Shown here in pieces: positions 14,053 to 16,476 of a stretch of 16,476 nt of DNA. Both the position numbers and the translations under genes were made by a program. Source of the DNA: Nitrospira sp. (GTDB lineage Bacteria; Nitrospirota; Nitrospiria; Nitrospirales; Nitrospiraceae); assembly GCA_025360665.1 (NCBI GenBank), contig JANYBU010000219.1:1-16476 (forward strand), written 5' to 3'. The notes beneath the pieces were generated by a model, which worked only from the letters and a program-made list of their open reading frames with translations, had not been told where the DNA came from and ran no database searches. Numbering within the stretch: position 1 is the first letter of the stretch; each line of letters starts with the position of its first letter.

Positions 14053-14337
14053 CTAACCCGCATTATTCATGACGGTTCGTCGCGAAATCGCGCAGTCGCC
14101 ACGCGAGATAGGCGCGCGGAGCTACGAGGGAGATCGGCATACTTGAAACAGTCTGTTGACCGACCGAACGGCGAGCCCGCCTGCCTGGACGCCGTGCCAA
14201 CTGCCTCCAGGTGCGTCGCCACCGCGCTTGCGAGGTCGAGCGCCCTTTGCATGATCGTGGCGCGAAGAGAGAATACCGCATTGGATTCTGATTTCCGTCT
14301 TCGCGATTGCAGCAGAAGCGCTCATGAATAATGGGGG
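14053..14337 (+). repeat. Repeat C composite with flanking 12-bp inverted repeat
   Basis: CATTATTCATGA (14061-14072) and TCATGAATAATG (14322-14333) are exact inverted repeats bounding about 273 bases. The first 74 bases match 11848-11920 (reversed), and 14301-14337 is another diverged copy of the CGCGATT-CGTCATGAATAATG end. The interior has no plausible gene; minus-strand frames here give residues (DFATNRHE) parallel to those across the 11848 copy (DFATNGHE), which reflects the shared repeat and not a protein. It could be a non-autonomous mobile element. Confidence 0.5.
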
Positions 14338-14490
14338 CTATGTGAGTGGAACATCTCGATCCATGGGAGAGCAGTTCCAGCTGCCACTTCATCACGTTCA
14401 CGCCATGGCCCATTGCCGCATGGTGTCACGTTAAGCCATGACCTCAGCGGTTTTCCCCAGAGAGCCGCTTTCTAAAATAAGTCAATACTC
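14338..14490. other. Intergenic stretch before the MscS-like fragment
   Basis: No gene is visible. A weak stem AGCGG/CCGCT lies around 14449-14473. No ribosome site or promoter for the ORF at 14491 could be identified. Confidence 0.3.
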
Positions 14491-14772
14491 ATGCCTAACA
14501 CTCCTTCGCTCTTGGCGGGATGCCGAGCGCACCTGCTCAACGCAGCGAAGGCAGAATGTTCCTCGTTTATGGAAGAAGCAGGCTGGCACATGAAGTTGCT
14601 GGAGCAGACCAATCTACTTGACGCTCCGTCGCCGAAGCCGCGCGTTACCCTTCAACTATCAGAAACAGGGCATATCAATTTGGTGCTGCGGTTCCCGGCA
14701 CCGGACCGCGGGCGTTCGCGGATCGAACAGGCCATCTTGCTCCGCTATCTCACCGCGGCAGCGACCAGCTAG
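14491..14772 (+). pseudogene. Fragment resembling the C-terminus of an MscS-type channel
   Basis: The 93-residue frame ends in PRVTLQLSETGHINLVLRFP, then APDRGRSRIEQAILLRYL. This looks like the last alpha/beta segment of MscS-family mechanosensitive channels, which sits in the cytoplasm and is preceded by membrane helices and a beta domain. None of those parts is present and no ribosome site precedes ATG 14491, so a gene remnant is the simplest reading. It converges on the HDOD gene, whose stop is 24 bases away. A stand-alone small protein cannot be excluded. Confidence 0.45.
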
Positions 14773-14795
14773 CCGACCTTCACCGGACATATCGG

Positions 14796-16319
14796 TCAGA
14801 GCACGCCAGCCAGCCGGTTGAGGCTGAGAATCGCTTGGCCAAAGAACAGCTGGAGTGCTTGCAGGTCTTGGGACGACACCTGGTTGGGATGAGGTCCACG
14901 GTCGCTGTAGAGGAGTCCGATCGGACGGACACCGATGCGGATGGGGGCGAGGATGGCTGATGAGGTGCGCCAGGTCGTAATAAACGTCGAGCTGAGGGAT
15001 CGAGGCCCGTCGATGGAGACCTCCGATACCATGAAGGGGTCATGCCCTTTCAGCACATGCAAGAACAACGGGTGTTCCGCGCTGAGCGATCCCGTGAAGC
15101 TGGCCAGATAGCGACCTGGCGCGTCGACACCCACCACCACTCGGCCGAGCAGTTGGTCGGTATCGCCGGGATTCAACAGTGCCAGGGCCACCCGCGAGAA
15201 GCCGCCGCCGTCATGCAGCGTATTGACCAAGACCGACAGAAGATTGTTGAGATCCTTTGCCGCCAGCAAGGAGGTTTGGAACTGTTGTAGGGTTTCCAAT
15301 GGGCGGGTCTGGATCGGCGGAGCTGCTTGAACGTCTGGTTGGCCATTGGGCAATACGAGGTGGACCTTAGGCGATACAGTCAGGGATACGGGTGCTGGGG
15401 CCGACGCCTGGGTGATGACGGTTTCTGTGATCCCGACGGAACGGGAAAGTTGGCGGCCCTTGTCGAAGGCGCGGGTCAAGGCGTCCTGTAAGGTCTGTTC
15501 AGGCAGGGCGGTACCCCGTTGGAGGAGGCGACGAATGGGATCGGCGGCGGCGGAATTCGGCGAATCAGCCATGGCCTCGATGAGATGGTTTGAGCCTGCC
15601 ACAAGTCCCATAAACAACTGCTGATCGGTCTGCCACTTGGTTTTCGCTGTGGGCATCGGGGTACCGATGAGATCCACCAGGCCGGCAGGCAGGACCCAGG
15701 TCTGTGCCAGGGCTGTTGCAAAACAAGCCCTCGAAACACCGAGAATTTCGACCTCGTCGTCCGGCGTCTGCGCAACGGTGAGGGCTTGAAACAAATCGGG
15801 CGTTTGGTACGCGATCACCATGTCGGCGAACGAGTACAGTAGGGCGGCGCTGAACAGCTGCCCCGGTTGAGGGTAGTTCATCGCCACGCCGAGTTCGGAA
15901 GCATGGGCTGCCGCAAAGAGCGCTTTGGCGATTAAGCGGCCCAAGAGTGGCCGACGATCCGGCTGATTCTCCAGCTGCTCCATCAATTGGACGGTGGCGA
16001 CGAGCGTGCGGACGGTATCCAGACCGAGCTAGGACACGGCGTGAGTCACGGACGTAATGGTATGTTGCGGACTGTAGGCGATCCCGTTGGCGATCTGCAG
16101 CACTTTGCACGTCAACCCCGGGTCGCGGCTTACGACCTGTGCGAGGGCATCGGGGCTCGATGTGTCCCCGCTTATATTGAGAATTTTCTGACAGGTCGCC
16201 CGCAGGGCCGGGATCGAGTTGGCTTGCGGATCGAAGAGCGGGCGCAGTTGCGCGTGTACCTGTGCGCGAATCTCGTTCGTGACGTGAGAGTCATCGACCG
16301 ACGTGCTGGCCTGGGTCAT
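14796..16319 (-). pseudogene. HDOD-GAF signalling protein interrupted by an amber codon
   Basis: One reading frame of 507 codons runs from ATG 16319 (GGGAGGT ribosome site upstream) to TGA 14796, broken only by TAG at 16029-16031 (codon 97). Residues around the break, SVTHAVS then LGLDTVRTLVATVQLMEQL, form the continuous HDOD core (family pattern AV--LG-D-VR), so the stop sits in the middle of a conserved helix. The N-terminal HDOD region covers about 20-240 (IPALRATCQKILNI; QLFSAALLYSFADMVIAYQ). A GAF-type domain covers about 320-505 (LETLQQFQTSLLAAKDLNNL; SSAILAPIRIGVRPIGLLY). HDOD proteins are signalling modules without the catalytic HD residues. CAG-to-TAG would be a single change. A distal restart at 15986 would lack half the HDOD domain. 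Confidence 0.8.
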
Positions 16320-16349
16320 TCTACCTCCCCCACTATATCCGGGGCGGTT

Positions 16350-16476
16350 TCAAGTTCCAAGTGCAACGGGTGAAGGATGGCGCAGGTGCGCGTAGACTTC
16401 CAGGGGCGTGGCAAAGTCGAGACATTTCCTCGGGCGCGTGTTCAACCGATGGGCGATGGCGTTCAACTCGCGCTGC
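16350..16476 (-). CDS. IS30-family transposase, C-terminal part, runs off window
   Basis: On the minus strand the frame enters at the window end and reads RELNAIAHRLNTRPRKCLDF, then ATPLEVYAHLRHPSPVALGT, then TGA. The pattern LN-RPRK-L-F-TP-E is the hallmark end of IS30-type DDE transposases. The stop region (TCAAGTTCCAAGTGCAAC on the plus strand, 16350-16367) looks like the terminal inverted repeat of such an element, so the IS probably ends near 16345. It lies about 30 bases upstream of the HDOD start, where that gene's promoter would be expected. Confidence 0.8.
   Translation of the reverse strand, partial: QRELNAIAHRLNTRPRKCLDFATPLEVYAHLRHPSPVALGT

Noticed and set aside
14063..14413. Minus-strand open frame of 116 codons
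   Set aside because: It runs through repeat C; its similarity to a frame at 11719-11910 comes from the shared DNA repeat and not from a protein family.

Overview
The window looks like a chromosomal segment from a Nitrospira-type bacterium (phylum Nitrospirota). This is an inference from overall gene style, a GC content that looks fairly high, and several families of short palindromic intergenic repeats of the kind I associate with Nitrospira genomes. No 16S rRNA or other decisive marker is present. It contains housekeeping genes, accessory genes, and a dense scatter of insertion sequences, repeats and decaying genes.

Layout. (1) 1-3612: thiI (4-thiouridine tRNA synthase without a rhodanese domain); a divergent gene for an exported START-like protein; a small Cys-rich exported protein; and queG (epoxyqueuosine reductase). 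Two tRNA-modification genes thus lie close together. (2) 3687-5048: a sigma-54 enhancer-binding response regulator with an atypical receiver domain. (3) 5451-9027, minus strand: a large nuclease-helicase with an Mrr-like PD-(D/E)XK region, an SF2 helicase core and eight tandem helicase-associated (HA) repeats. A one-base insertion separates the last two and a half repeats from the rest. (4) 9041-10359: a complete IS5-type insertion sequence, inserted between the nuclease-helicase start codon and what looks like its native -10 box. (5) 10679-11698: a zinc alcohol dehydrogenase. (6) 11917-13206: an operon of an SPFH/prohibitin-type lipoprotein and a small lipoprotein. (7) 13207-14490: a repeat-rich stretch with little coding. 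(8) 14491-16319: a fragment resembling an MscS C-terminus, and an HDOD-GAF signalling gene interrupted by one in-frame amber codon. (9) 16350-16476: the C-terminal end of an IS30-type transposase running off the window.

The main non-genic theme is a family of roughly 125-bp palindromic elements (1295-1419, about 5050-5150, 10544-10667). Their terminal inverted repeats resemble those of the resident IS5-type element. All three sit directly behind a stop codon in the same orientation relative to the upstream gene, and the central hairpin shows a compensatory base change. They look like MITEs that may also serve as transcription terminators. A second family (copies at 11848, 13491, 14053 and 14301) also abuts a stop codon in one case. 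An octamer tandem array has expanded inside queG. The nuclease-helicase may be a defence gene and is the most unusual protein here, although both an IS insertion and a frameshift affect it.
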